A stretch of 18,998 nucleotides of DNA from SIG471 sp045638565. GTDB lineage: Bacteria > Bacillota > Clostridia > Oscillospirales > Butyricicoccaceae. The translations under genes and the position numbers were made by a program. The notes beneath the pieces were generated by a model, which did not search any database, was not told where the DNA came from, and saw only the letters and a list, made by a program, of their open reading frames with translations. The DNA is taken from assembly GCA_045638565.1 (NCBI GenBank), contig JAZUBN010000035.1, positions 1 to 18,998 of the forward strand, read 5' to 3'. Position 1 is the first letter of the stretch. Each line of letters opens with the position of its first letter. This document shows, in pieces, positions 7,629 through 14,795 of the stretch.

Positions 7629-8741
7629 ATGAAAAGGTTTGTATGCTTGATATTGGTGTTTGCTTTATGCGTGTTTAATGTATATGCGATAGATGGAATC
7701 AGGGCAAAGTCGGCAATTCTTATGGCAGAAAACGGAGATGTATTGTGGGAAAATAATGCTGATGAAAGACTTGAACCTGCAAGTGTTACAAAAATTATGA
7801 CACTGATTCTCGTGGCAGAAGCTGTTGAAAACGGGCAGATTTCGATGGATGATGTTGTTACAGTAAGTAGTTATGCAGCATCTATGGGCGGAAGCCAGAT
7901 ATGGCTTGAAGAAGGAGAAAAGATGTGTGTGCGGGATTTGCTTAAAGCGCTTATTGTAGTTTCAGCAAATGATGCAGCTGTTGCACTTGCAGAGCATGTG
8001 GCAGGGACAGAGGAAACTTTTGTTAAAATGATGAATGATAAAGCAGAAGATCTTGGAATGAATAATACAACTTTTATAAACTGCAATGGACTTGATGCAC
8101 AGGGACATCTGACATCTGCCAGGGATATTGCAATTATGAGCAGAGAGGCTCTCAAACATGATATAATATTTGAGTACACAAAAGTGTGGATGGACCATAT
8201 CAGAAATGGAGAATCAGTACTGGTTAATACCAATAAGCTGATACGCCAATATGCAGGTATGACAGGGCTTAAAACGGGGTATACAAGTACAGCAGGGTAT
8301 TGTCTTTCTGCAACGGCAGAAAGGGATGGACTGTCACTTATAGCGGTTACAATGAAAAATACCACAACAGATGAACGCAGCGCAGATATTACAGCTATGT
8401 TGAATTATGGCTTTGCCAACTATAAATGCGTGAATATTATGGATGAAATATCTATGCCGGAAGTTGATGTTCTCCTTGGTAAGCGTGAGTTTGTGCCGGT
8501 GGTTGTTGATGGAGAGGCGGAAATTATTATAAATAAGAATATTGATGATATAACATATAATATTCAGGTTGAAGATGAGATCAGAGCGCCTGTTGTAAAA
8601 GGTCAGAAAATAGGAAATGTAGAGATAAAGACAGGGGAGAGCACTATAAAAACACTTGAAATTATAGCTGGTGAACCGGTTGAAAAGCTTTCGTTAAAAG
8701 AAATTTATACTGAACTTATGCGTATAGTGCTGTCAAGATAA
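7629..8741 (+). CDS. Secreted D-alanyl-D-alanine carboxypeptidase (DacF/PBP5-like, S11 family)
   Basis: A low-molecular-weight penicillin-binding protein that trims the terminal D-alanine from peptidoglycan pentapeptides outside the membrane. The signal peptide is residues 1-20, with probable cleavage after VYA. The three active-site motifs are intact: S52-V-T-K55, S112-A-N114 and K215-T-G217. A C-terminal PBP5-type beta domain spans about 275-355. The last 20 residues (SLKEIYTELMRIVLSR end) may form a short amphipathic anchor rather than a membrane segment. At 370 residues the length is usual. The start is fixed by a strong AGGAGGGG and the signal peptide. Codon use is AAA-rich and unbiased, unlike asnS or the aminotransferase. 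In Bacillus dacF is tied to sporulation, but nothing here shows that. Symbols dacF, dacA or dacB are all used for such proteins. Confidence 0.92.
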   Translation: MKRFVCLILVFALCVFNVYAIDGIRAKSAILMAENGDVLWENNADERLEPASVTKIMTLILVAEAVENGQISMDDVVTVSSYAASMGGSQIWLEEGEKMCVRDLLKALIVVSANDAAVALAEHVAGTEETFVKMMNDKAEDLGMNNTTFINCNGLDAQGHLTSARDIAIMSREALKHDIIFEYTKVWMDHIRNGESVLVNTNKLIRQYAGMTGLKTGYTSTAGYCLSATAERDGLSLIAVTMKNTTTDERSADITAMLNYGFANYKCVNIMDEISMPEVDVLLGKREFVPVVVDGEAEIIINKNIDDITYNIQVEDEIRAPVVKGQKIGNVEIKTGESTIKTLEIIAGEPVEKLSLKEIYTELMRIVLSR

Positions 8742-8760
8742 AAAAATAATATTTTCTTTC

Positions 8761-8788
8761 AAAATATGCTTGAAGTTTTGCATATTTT
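8761..8788. promoter_or_regulatory. 9-bp inverted repeat overlapping the -35 of the P-loop gene; possible terminator of the carboxypeptidase gene
   Basis: AAAATATGC (8761-8769) pairs with GCATATTTT (8780-8788) around a 10-base loop, 20 bases after the carboxypeptidase stop codon. As RNA it could be a weak terminator for that gene, since the tail is AT-rich but lacks a clean T-run. As DNA it surrounds the TTGAAG -35 hexamer (8770-8775) of the next gene, where a repressor or activator could act. Confidence 0.45.
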
Positions 8789-8798
8789 ATGTTATTAT
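8770..8798 (+). promoter_or_regulatory. Predicted sigma-A promoter of the small P-loop gene
   Basis: TTGAAG (8770-8775) and TATTAT (8793-8798) are separated by exactly 17 bases, predicting a transcription start near 8805 and a leader of about 60 bases. It is one of the better-formed promoters in the window and agrees with the high-expression codon use of the gene it serves. Confidence 0.6.
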
Positions 8799-8815
8799 AT
8801 ACAAAACAAGCATTA

Positions 8816-8833
8816 AACGCTTATTTAAGCGTT
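8816..8833. promoter_or_regulatory. Near-perfect palindrome in the leader of the P-loop gene
   Basis: AACGCTTATTTAAGCGTT has 8-bp arms with a 2-base centre, lying about 11-28 bases after the predicted transcription start. This fits a roadblock-type operator. In RNA it could fold as a 6-bp stem with a 6-base loop. No T-run follows, so it is not a terminator. Confidence 0.5.
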
Positions 8834-8864
8834 AGCTATAATTATTTATGAGAGGAATGATTTT

Positions 8865-9278
8865 ATGGTTAAAGTAATTATGGGCGTACCTGGTACAGGT
8901 AAGACAAAGCAGCTTATCGATCTCGTTAATGTTGCTATCAATAAGGAGTCCGGCAACGTAGTATGTATCGAAAAGGGTGAAAAGCTTAGATTTGAAATCA
9001 AGTACAATGCACGTCTCATCGATATCACAAACCACGGTCTTGAACAGAGCATCGACAATCTCTATGCTTTTGTTTGCGGTCTTTACGCTGGTAACTATGA
9101 TATTACACACATTTTCATCGATAACCTTTACAAGGTAGTAAACGCTAAGTGCCCACACTGCGTTGAAACTGTTCTTGAAAAGCTCGAAAAGTTCTCCGTT
9201 GAAACAGGTGTAAAGTTTACAGTAACAATCAGCGATGATATCGCTAATGCAACAGACGGCATCAAGAAGTTTTTCTAA
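8865..9278 (+). CDS. Small conserved P-loop NTPase of unknown function
   Basis: 137 residues, essentially one nucleotide-binding domain. Walker A is GVPGTGKT (7-14), and a Walker B-like strand ends in Asp86 (THIFIDNLYK). A CPHC pair (Cys96, Cys99) just after Walker B could bind metal or form a disulfide. There is no signal peptide or membrane segment, so it should be cytoplasmic. Proteins of this size and pattern are seen in Clostridia as hypothetical or loosely 'PilT-like' ATP-binding proteins; no function is established and I give no symbol. It is a single-gene unit with its own promoter, two dyads and a strong terminator. Lysine is AAG in 13 of 14 codons, unlike the AAA-rich gene before it, which points to high expression. 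GAGAGGAA about nine bases before the ATG is the ribosome binding site. Confidence 0.85.
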   Translation: MVKVIMGVPGTGKTKQLIDLVNVAINKESGNVVCIEKGEKLRFEIKYNARLIDITNHGLEQSIDNLYAFVCGLYAGNYDITHIFIDNLYKVVNAKCPHCVETVLEKLEKFSVETGVKFTVTISDDIANATDGIKKFF

Positions 9279-9295
9279 TCAGTAAAATATTTTTT

Positions 9296-9324
9296 AAAAA
9301 ACTGCAATTTTTTTGCAGTTTTTT
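9296..9324 (+). terminator. Strong rho-independent terminator after the P-loop gene
   Basis: AAAAAACTGCAA (9296-9307) pairs perfectly with TTGCAGTTTTTT (9313-9324) around a T5 loop, giving a 12-bp stem followed by ATTTTATTTTTT. It lies 18 bases after the stop codon and insulates the lipoprotein operon from upstream transcription. Confidence 0.88.
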
Positions 9325-9345
9325 ATTTTATTTTTTGAAGAAATG

Positions 9346-9354
9346 TGATATGAT
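9346..9354 (+). promoter_or_regulatory. Extended -10 promoter element directly before the lipoprotein gene
   Basis: TGATATGAT combines a TGN extension (9346-9348) with TATGAT (9349-9354, five of six matches). The predicted start of transcription falls at about 9361, the A of the ATG. The -35 (about TTTTAT at 9326-9331) is poor, as is tolerated in extended -10 promoters. If right, the mRNA is leaderless or nearly so. Confidence 0.4.
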
Positions 9355-9360
9355 ATAGAT

Positions 9361-10725
9361 ATGAAAAAGCGTTTATTTATTTTGACTTTATTACTGGTAT
9401 TTTTGACAGGCTGTACCTATCAGATGGGGGACGGTCTGTTAAGTTTGCCAAGGCTTCCTGAAGAGTATGTAGGGCTTCAGAAACTATATGATGAGATTCT
9501 TGCAGAAGGAGCTGCATATGTTTCGGCTAAATCCGGAGCGAACAGACAGTCTGTTCAGCTTGCAGACTTTGATTCAGATGGTGAAAATGAAGTTGTATCC
9601 TTCTTCAAAAATGCAGATGGAACATTTTCTGTGTATATCCATAAAAAGTTTGATGAAACTTATTATGAGATAGGAAAAGCGGAAGGTGTAGGAAAAAATA
9701 TCCGTTCAGTAGACTATATTAACATAAATGCTATCGGTGAGCAGGCTTTGCTTGTAACTTGGGAACTGGAGGACTCCCTTCAAAGTGCACTGTCTGTATA
9801 TACTGTAAAGGATGGAGAAATGCAGAATGTTCTCGACCTTCAGTATCTCAGCTATTATGTTGTGGATATGGATCTTGACGCTCAGGAAGATATTATTGCC
9901 GTGTCCAGAGAAAGCGGTGAACAGTTCAATAGTGTAGCTATGTATAGCTTTAGTGGTAATAAGTGTGAAATCAAAGGTAAGACTCAGCTTTCTATTGAAA
10001 GTGATAAGGTGGTCAATATAGTTGCAGGGCTCACACCTTCAGGAAAAAGAGCTGTTTATATTGACAGCAGCACTATTGAAAGCGAATATGTCACAGATAT
10101 AATTTACTGTCAGAATGATGGTGCACTTATGAATGATAGTACAGATACAGAGTCTGGATCTGCAAATGTCACGAGACGTCATATCAATATTTATTCCTCT
10201 GATATTGATAATGACGGTGTGATTGAAGTTCCGCTTGCAAAGATGTTTACCGGATATACGGATCCATTATCTTCAGATACACGTTGGAAGATTAACTGGT
10301 CTGAAATTGAAACAGGTAAAATCGTAAGCAACAGTATGAACACTTTTCACAATTCGCTTGAAGGATGGTTCTTCGTCCTTCCTGAAAAGTGGGATGCCGA
10401 TGTTTCAGCTGCAATTATAAATGAATCTAATGTGGGCCAGACAACATTCTTTGTTCCTCATAAAATGGCAAATGATGAATATTCTATGGAATATGATGAG
10501 AAAAATTCACTTGTAACAATCTATGCTGTTGGTGCTGATAATGCAGACACATTTGTAAGAAAGAACAGAGATGTAAAAATTATTAAGGAAACAAAAACTA
10601 CAGTTTATGGATATAAAGTGTACAGCAACAATATGGACAAATATGCTGTTGCTGCAGAAGAAGCAGAAGCACTGCTTAACTTTAATAAATCCACGGAATG
10701 GACTTCGGAGGGGATCGTACAGTGA
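9361..10725 (+). CDS. Lipoprotein with DxDxDG-type repeats, upstream of a two-component system
   Basis: A 454-residue exported lipoprotein of unknown function. The signal peptide ends in the lipobox LTGC, so Cys18 would be lipidated and the protein anchored on the outer face of the membrane. Three Asp-rich segments resemble FG-GAP/VCBS-like calcium loops of beta-propellers: DFDSDGENE (69-77), DMDLDAQED (169-177) and DIDNDGVIE (281-289), spaced about 100 and 112 residues apart. The C-terminal third (about 335-445) has no motif I recognise. No Shine-Dalgarno sequence precedes the ATG (the nearest GAAG is 20 bases away), yet the signal peptide fixes this start. Its stop overlaps the response-regulator start (GTGA), so it may be an accessory or sensory partner of that system; that role is inference. 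Confidence 0.85.
   Translation: MKKRLFILTLLLVFLTGCTYQMGDGLLSLPRLPEEYVGLQKLYDEILAEGAAYVSAKSGANRQSVQLADFDSDGENEVVSFFKNADGTFSVYIHKKFDETYYEIGKAEGVGKNIRSVDYININAIGEQALLVTWELEDSLQSALSVYTVKDGEMQNVLDLQYLSYYVVDMDLDAQEDIIAVSRESGEQFNSVAMYSFSGNKCEIKGKTQLSIESDKVVNIVAGLTPSGKRAVYIDSSTIESEYVTDIIYCQNDGALMNDSTDTESGSANVTRRHINIYSSDIDNDGVIEVPLAKMFTGYTDPLSSDTRWKINWSEIETGKIVSNSMNTFHNSLEGWFFVLPEKWDADVSAAIINESNVGQTTFFVPHKMANDEYSMEYDEKNSLVTIYAVGADNADTFVRKNRDVKIIKETKTTVYGYKVYSNNMDKYAVAAEEAEALLNFNKSTEWTSEGIVQ
10707..10713 (+). promoter_or_regulatory. Ribosome binding site that fixes the GTG start of the response regulator
   Basis: GGAGGGG lies eight bases before GTG at 10722-10724. The upstream ATG at 10698 in the same frame has no ribosome binding site and would add eight residues before the usual receiver-domain beginning. 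Confidence 0.75.
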
Positions 10726-11408
10726 CAAAGAAAATATTAGTACTTGAAGATGAAGATAATATCAGATCCTTTATAGTTATCAATCTTAAACGAGGCGGAT
10801 ATGACACTGTTGAGTTTTCAAGCGGTGAAAAAGCTGTCGAATACATGTATACACACGATGATGTAGCTGTTGCAATTCTTGATGTTATGCTTCCGGATAT
10901 TGATGGTTATGAAGTTTGCCGACGAATTCGCGAAAAGGGGATAAAGTCGGGTGTTATAATGCTTACAGCTATGTCTCAGGAAACAGATAAGCTGACAGGA
11001 TTTTCAAAAGGTGCAGATGACTATGTCGTAAAGCCATTCTCTGTTGTTGAGCTCCTTGCTCGCGTTGATGCACTTTTCAGAAGAGTGTGGGGAAATGTAT
11101 ATTCATCTGAAACTATTACAGCAGGACCTTTTGAATTGGATACACGCAGCAGAACTCTTAAAAAATCCGGTACTAAAGTTGAACTTACACAGGTTGAATA
11201 TCTTATCATGAAGAATTTCCTTGAAAACAAAGGTAAAGCTCTTTCAAGAGATGATATTCTCAAGACTGTATGGGGTTCGGAATATCAAGGCGATTACAAA
11301 ATCGTTGATGTAAACATCCGTAGATTGCGACTTAAAATAGAAGAAGATGCCGCTGTTCCAAAATATATTCTTACAATTTGGGGCTTTGGCTATAAATGGG
11401 AGAATTAG
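10722..11408 (+). CDS. OmpR/PhoB-family response regulator
   Basis: A 228-residue DNA-binding response regulator starting at GTG. The receiver domain (1-120) has the acidic pocket Glu9-Asp10, the phosphoacceptor Asp54 (AILDVMLPDIDGYEV), the switch Thr82 and Lys104 in VVKPF. A winged-helix OmpR-type DNA-binding domain (about 130-228) ends in the usual TIWGFGYKWE. It should be phosphorylated by the histidine kinase that begins nine bases after its stop. The GTG overlaps the lipoprotein stop by three bases, so translation is coupled. The regulated genes are unknown; autoregulation of the 9361 promoter is plausible but not shown. Confidence 0.93.
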   Translation: MTKKILVLEDEDNIRSFIVINLKRGGYDTVEFSSGEKAVEYMYTHDDVAVAILDVMLPDIDGYEVCRRIREKGIKSGVIMLTAMSQETDKLTGFSKGADDYVVKPFSVVELLARVDALFRRVWGNVYSSETITAGPFELDTRSRTLKKSGTKVELTQVEYLIMKNFLENKGKALSRDDILKTVWGSEYQGDYKIVDVNIRRLRLKIEEDAAVPKYILTIWGFGYKWEN

Positions 11409-11417
11409 TAATATAAA

Positions 11418-12869
11418 ATGATTAAAAAGAAGATCAAAAAAGAAAAAAAGAATTATTCAAGCTCAGCAATTAAAAAGCGCTGGGTAGTAAATAATTTCAG
11501 CATAGTTGTACTTGCTATTATTCTTATGATCTCCATTATTGCCGGTGCAGTGACTACATATCACTATGACTCACTTAAAGGCAGTCTTGCAAACAGAGCA
11601 AATACTATTGCAGGGTATATCAACAGATATATGACTGCCAGCTATAATCAGTTCTATGAGTTTACAAGTGAACTGGTGGCGGGTTATAGTGACAAGGATA
11701 AAGTTGAGGTTCAGGTCGTAGATACTTACGGCAGGGTAATGTTTTCTTCAACAGGACTTATGGCAGGTTATATTCCATCTACACCTGACGTTTCTCAGGC
11801 TATTGCAGAAGGTAAGCAGGTACCATATGTTGGGGAAGATCAGCTTAGTGGTGAAAATGTAGCCTGTGTTACTTCGCCTATTTTCAACCAGAATTCCAAT
11901 GTAATTGGTGCTGTTCGCTTTATTTCATCCACTAAAATAGTTGAAAGACAGCTTATCAATATTTATCTTGGACTTCTTCTTGTAGGCGTTATTATTGTTT
12001 GTCTTATACTCGTTTCAAACCGTTATTTCCTCAGTTCTATTGTTGATCCGATTCTTAAAATCAATAATCTTGCTAAAAATATTGCTCAGGGTAAGTACGG
12101 TGAAAAGTTGTATATGGATTTTGACGATGAAATAGGTGAGCTTTGCAATACTATCAACAACATGTCATCAGAGCTTGAACATATGGAAAAAGCAAAGAAT
12201 GACTTTATTTCATCGGTATCTCATGAACTCAGAACTCCGCTGGCAGCAATCGGTGGCTGGACAGAAACAATTGCTGTTGATTTTACTGACAGGGAAACAA
12301 TGGCTCAGGGATTGAATATCATACGTAAGGAAACAACACGTCTTACTCAGATGGTTGAAGAACTTCTTGACTTTTCACGTATTGAAAGTGGTCGTTTCAA
12401 GCTGCAGACGGAGATTTTCGATATGCGTGGTGAACTTTACGATGCGGTTTTCATTTATCGTATGGCACTTAAAGAAGCAGGAATGGCTATTGAGTATGAT
12501 GAAAGTGATGCGCCTATCATTGTGAATGGTGATAAGCACAGACTTAAGCAGGTATTTCTTAATGTTATCGATAATGCTGCAAAATATGGCGCAGATGGTG
12601 AAAAAATTGCAATCACTATAGTTGCATACGAAGATTTTGGCGTTGTGCAGATTCGTGATTTCGGGCAGGGTATTCCGGCTGATGAATTGCCTTTTGTAAA
12701 GAAAAAGTTCTTTAAGGGCAGTTCGAAGCAGAGAGGTGCCGGTATCGGTCTTGCGGTATGTAATGAAATCGTTTCGATGCATAACGGTGAATTGAATATA
12801 GAAAGTGAATATGGAGAGGGAACTACTGTAAGCATTTACATTCCTCTTTATAAAGAAGAAATTAATTAA
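11418..12869 (+). CDS. Membrane sensor histidine kinase (HisKA/HATPase_c)
   Basis: A 483-residue sensor kinase, the likely partner of the preceding regulator. It has a very basic cytoplasmic start (MIKKKIKKEKK), TM1 at about 28-48, an external sensor domain at 49-180 of PAS/Cache-like character (VDTYGRVMFSSTG), TM2 at about 183-203, HAMP at about 204-258, and HisKA with phosphoacceptor His269 in SVSHELRTPL. The ATPase domain has the N box VIDNAAKY (383-390), G1 DFGQGIP (414-420) and G2 GAGIGLAV (440-447). The start codon lacks a good Shine-Dalgarno: GGGAG sits 15 bases away inside the regulator gene, so initiation may depend on coupling. The signal it senses is unknown. Confidence 0.93.
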   Translation: MIKKKIKKEKKNYSSSAIKKRWVVNNFSIVVLAIILMISIIAGAVTTYHYDSLKGSLANRANTIAGYINRYMTASYNQFYEFTSELVAGYSDKDKVEVQVVDTYGRVMFSSTGLMAGYIPSTPDVSQAIAEGKQVPYVGEDQLSGENVACVTSPIFNQNSNVIGAVRFISSTKIVERQLINIYLGLLLVGVIIVCLILVSNRYFLSSIVDPILKINNLAKNIAQGKYGEKLYMDFDDEIGELCNTINNMSSELEHMEKAKNDFISSVSHELRTPLAAIGGWTETIAVDFTDRETMAQGLNIIRKETTRLTQMVEELLDFSRIESGRFKLQTEIFDMRGELYDAVFIYRMALKEAGMAIEYDESDAPIIVNGDKHRLKQVFLNVIDNAAKYGADGEKIAITIVAYEDFGVVQIRDFGQGIPADELPFVKKKFFKGSSKQRGAGIGLAVCNEIVSMHNGELNIESEYGEGTTVSIYIPLYKEEIN

Positions 12870-12883
12870 AAGGAACCCTTGGC

Positions 12884-13801
12884 ATGAATAAAAAAACAAC
12901 AATTGGCGGTCAGGCACTTCTCGAAGGTATTCTTATGAGAGGACCTGAAAATACAAGAATAGTAGTAAGAAAACCAAATAAGGAACTGGAAATAAAGGAT
13001 GATCCTATCGGTACAGAAAAGAAGAATCCGGTAGCGAAGATTCCGTTCATCCGTGGCGTTGTGAATTTCTGGGATTCTATGAAATATGGCATGTCAGCTC
13101 TTAATTACTCAGCATCTTTTTATGAGGAAGATGCAGAACTGAGTAAGATGGAAAAATGGCTTAATGATAAACTTGGCAAAGAAAACTTCGATAAGCTTTT
13201 GCTTAGTATTGCAACAGTTATTGGTATTGCAATGCCGGTTGTATTATTTATCTTCCTTCCAACACTTCTTGCCGGCTTTTTCGAAAGTATTGAAAGCAGC
13301 CTTGTCAGAAATCTTATTGAAGGCCTTATGCGAGTCACTCTGTTTTTGATTTTTGTTATAGTTACGTCCAAACAGAGTGATATCAAAAGAACATATATGT
13401 ATCATGGTGCAGAACATAAAACAATTTATTGCTATGAAAAAGGATTGCCGCTTACTGTGGAAAATGTAAGAAAACAGAGCTGTCATCATCCACGATGCGG
13501 CACAAGCTTTATGTTTGTTGTAATGTTTGTAAGTATTCTTGTATTCTCACTTTTTTCATGGTCTAATCCTATTATAAGAGTTCTTATGCGCCTGGCTCTT
13601 TTGCCGGTAGTTGTGGGCATCAGCTATGAATTTAACAGATTTGTTGGCAGACATGATAACTGGTTTACAAATGTGCTCAGAGCACCTGGTATGTTCCTTC
13701 AGAACTTTACAACAGTAGAACCGGATGATTCTATGATTGAAGTAGCTATTGCAGCAATTGAAGGCGTAATACCTGAAAATAAAAATAAAGATAATTGGTA
13801 A
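12884..13801 (+). CDS. DUF1385 (YqhQ-type) integral membrane protein
   Basis: A 305-residue member of the DUF1385 family (Bacillus subtilis YqhQ type), whose molecular function is not established. The family N-terminus IGGQALLEGILMRGP (7-21), the HGAEHKT motif (174-180) and the SCHHPRCGTSF motif with Cys200 and Cys205 are all present; the His/Cys pattern hints at metal binding. About four membrane segments lie at 108-132, 145-163, 208-228 and 230-250. AAAGGAA about 10 bases before the ATG serves as ribosome binding site. The gene follows the kinase by 14 bases and precedes prmC; the DUF1385-prmC pairing is familiar in Clostridia, whereas the two-component genes upstream are not a standard part of it. 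Confidence 0.92.
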   Translation: MNKKTTIGGQALLEGILMRGPENTRIVVRKPNKELEIKDDPIGTEKKNPVAKIPFIRGVVNFWDSMKYGMSALNYSASFYEEDAELSKMEKWLNDKLGKENFDKLLLSIATVIGIAMPVVLFIFLPTLLAGFFESIESSLVRNLIEGLMRVTLFLIFVIVTSKQSDIKRTYMYHGAEHKTIYCYEKGLPLTVENVRKQSCHHPRCGTSFMFVVMFVSILVFSLFSWSNPIIRVLMRLALLPVVVGISYEFNRFVGRHDNWFTNVLRAPGMFLQNFTTVEPDDSMIEVAIAAIEGVIPENKNKDNW

Positions 13802-13824
13802 TTGATAATTGGGGGGATAGAGGT

Positions 13825-14691
13825 ATGCTGAAAACTCTCTATAATACATATCTGGACCTTAGACAGGAGCTTCGTCTTAAAGGTATTTCTATGTATCAGC
13901 TTGAAGCTAAAGAGATAATAGCTTTTGCGCTTGATATTCCAAGAGATAAATTCAATGAGCGAGATGAACGCATAGTATTTCTTAAGGAGCAGGAAAAAAT
14001 AGATAGTCTTGTCAGACTCAGACTCGCAGGTACTCCGCTTCCGCATATTATTGGTGAGTGGGATTTCTATGGGCTTACATTTGAAGTCACTACTAATACG
14101 CTCATTCCTAGAAGCGATACAGAATGTATTGCTGAAGAAGGCATTAATTTCCTGAATCAGTTTGAAAAGGGTAGAATCCTTGATCTTTGCTGTGGAACGG
14201 GATGTATTGGCATAACTCTTCTTAAAAATGCTCCTGATCATTTTAATTGTGTATTTGGTGATATTTCTGATTATGCCATCAGAGTAACCAAGAACAATAT
14301 TATGAAGCACAATGTTACAGGCCGCGCACTCACAATGAAGCTTAATGCTCTTGAGCCATATAGTCCTGTGATAGGTAAATTCCAGCTTATAGTAAGTAAT
14401 CCGCCATATATTCCTACTGCAGACATAGAAACACTTGATTCATCTGTAAAAGATCATGAGCCTATACTTGCTCTTGATGGTGGTGAGGATGGCTTGATGT
14501 TTTATCGTTCTATTGCCGAATCATACATTGATGCACTTGCTAAGAACGGCGCGTTGCTTTTTGAGTGTGGTATTGGACAGGCTGAGGATATAATTTCCAT
14601 TATGGAAAACTGTGGATATGAACGCATAAAGGTTATAAAAGATCTTTCTGGTATCGACAGAGGTGTTATGGGATTTGCACCAAGCAAATAG
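13825..14691 (+). CDS. prmC: Peptide chain release factor N5-glutamine methyltransferase
   Basis: SAM-dependent methyltransferase (HemK) that methylates the Gln of the GGQ motif in release factors RF1 and RF2. I place the start at 13825 (288 residues): the earlier in-frame ATG at 13795 would lie inside the DUF1385 gene and add ten residues before the family N-terminus. The helical substrate-binding domain (1-75) is followed by LIPRSDTE (93-100), SAM motif I DLCCGTGCIGI (120-130, Cys-rich compared with the usual DLGTGSG) and the catalytic NPPY at 192-195. The upstream run GGGGGGATAGAGGT offers ribosome binding. prfA is not adjacent, unlike in many genomes. Confidence 0.93.
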   Translation: MLKTLYNTYLDLRQELRLKGISMYQLEAKEIIAFALDIPRDKFNERDERIVFLKEQEKIDSLVRLRLAGTPLPHIIGEWDFYGLTFEVTTNTLIPRSDTECIAEEGINFLNQFEKGRILDLCCGTGCIGITLLKNAPDHFNCVFGDISDYAIRVTKNNIMKHNVTGRALTMKLNALEPYSPVIGKFQLIVSNPPYIPTADIETLDSSVKDHEPILALDGGEDGLMFYRSIAESYIDALAKNGALLFECGIGQAEDIISIMENCGYERIKVIKDLSGIDRGVMGFAPSK

Positions 14692-14702
14692 AACAAATGT
14701 TG
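14691..14702. promoter_or_regulatory. LexA-like SOS box overlapping the recA -35
   Basis: GAACAAATGTTG matches the Gram-positive LexA core GAAC-N4-GTTC in seven of eight fixed positions (last base G instead of C). It begins at the last base of the prmC stop codon and ends inside the TTGCAT -35 of recA, where repressor binding would block RNA polymerase. The flanks are A and C rather than the ideal C and G. lexA is not in the window. Confidence 0.6.
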
Positions 14703-14728
14703 CATTTGAAGCTGAAGTATGGTATAAT
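14700..14728 (+). promoter_or_regulatory. recA promoter with extended -10
   Basis: TTGCAT (14700-14705), 17 bases, then TATAAT (14723-14728) preceded by TGG (14720-14722), an extended -10. The predicted start is near 14735, giving a leader of about 60 bases to the recA ATG. It is the best-formed promoter in the window. Confidence 0.75.
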
Positions 14729-14795
14729 ATAAATGAAATCATATTTCGAATCAGACTGTAAATAATTAGTAAGTTACATATATAGGAGAAAAACA

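Noticed and set aside
10698..10721. ATG at 10698 as the response-regulator start
   Set aside because: GGAGGGG would lie inside the gene, and the extra residues precede the normal receiver-domain beginning; GTG at 10722 fits better.
13791..13812. Short direct repeat GATAATTGG at the DUF1385/prmC junction, considered as a mobile-element footprint
   Set aside because: Only nine bases, partly coding, with no flanking inverted repeats or transposase remains; more likely slippage or chance.
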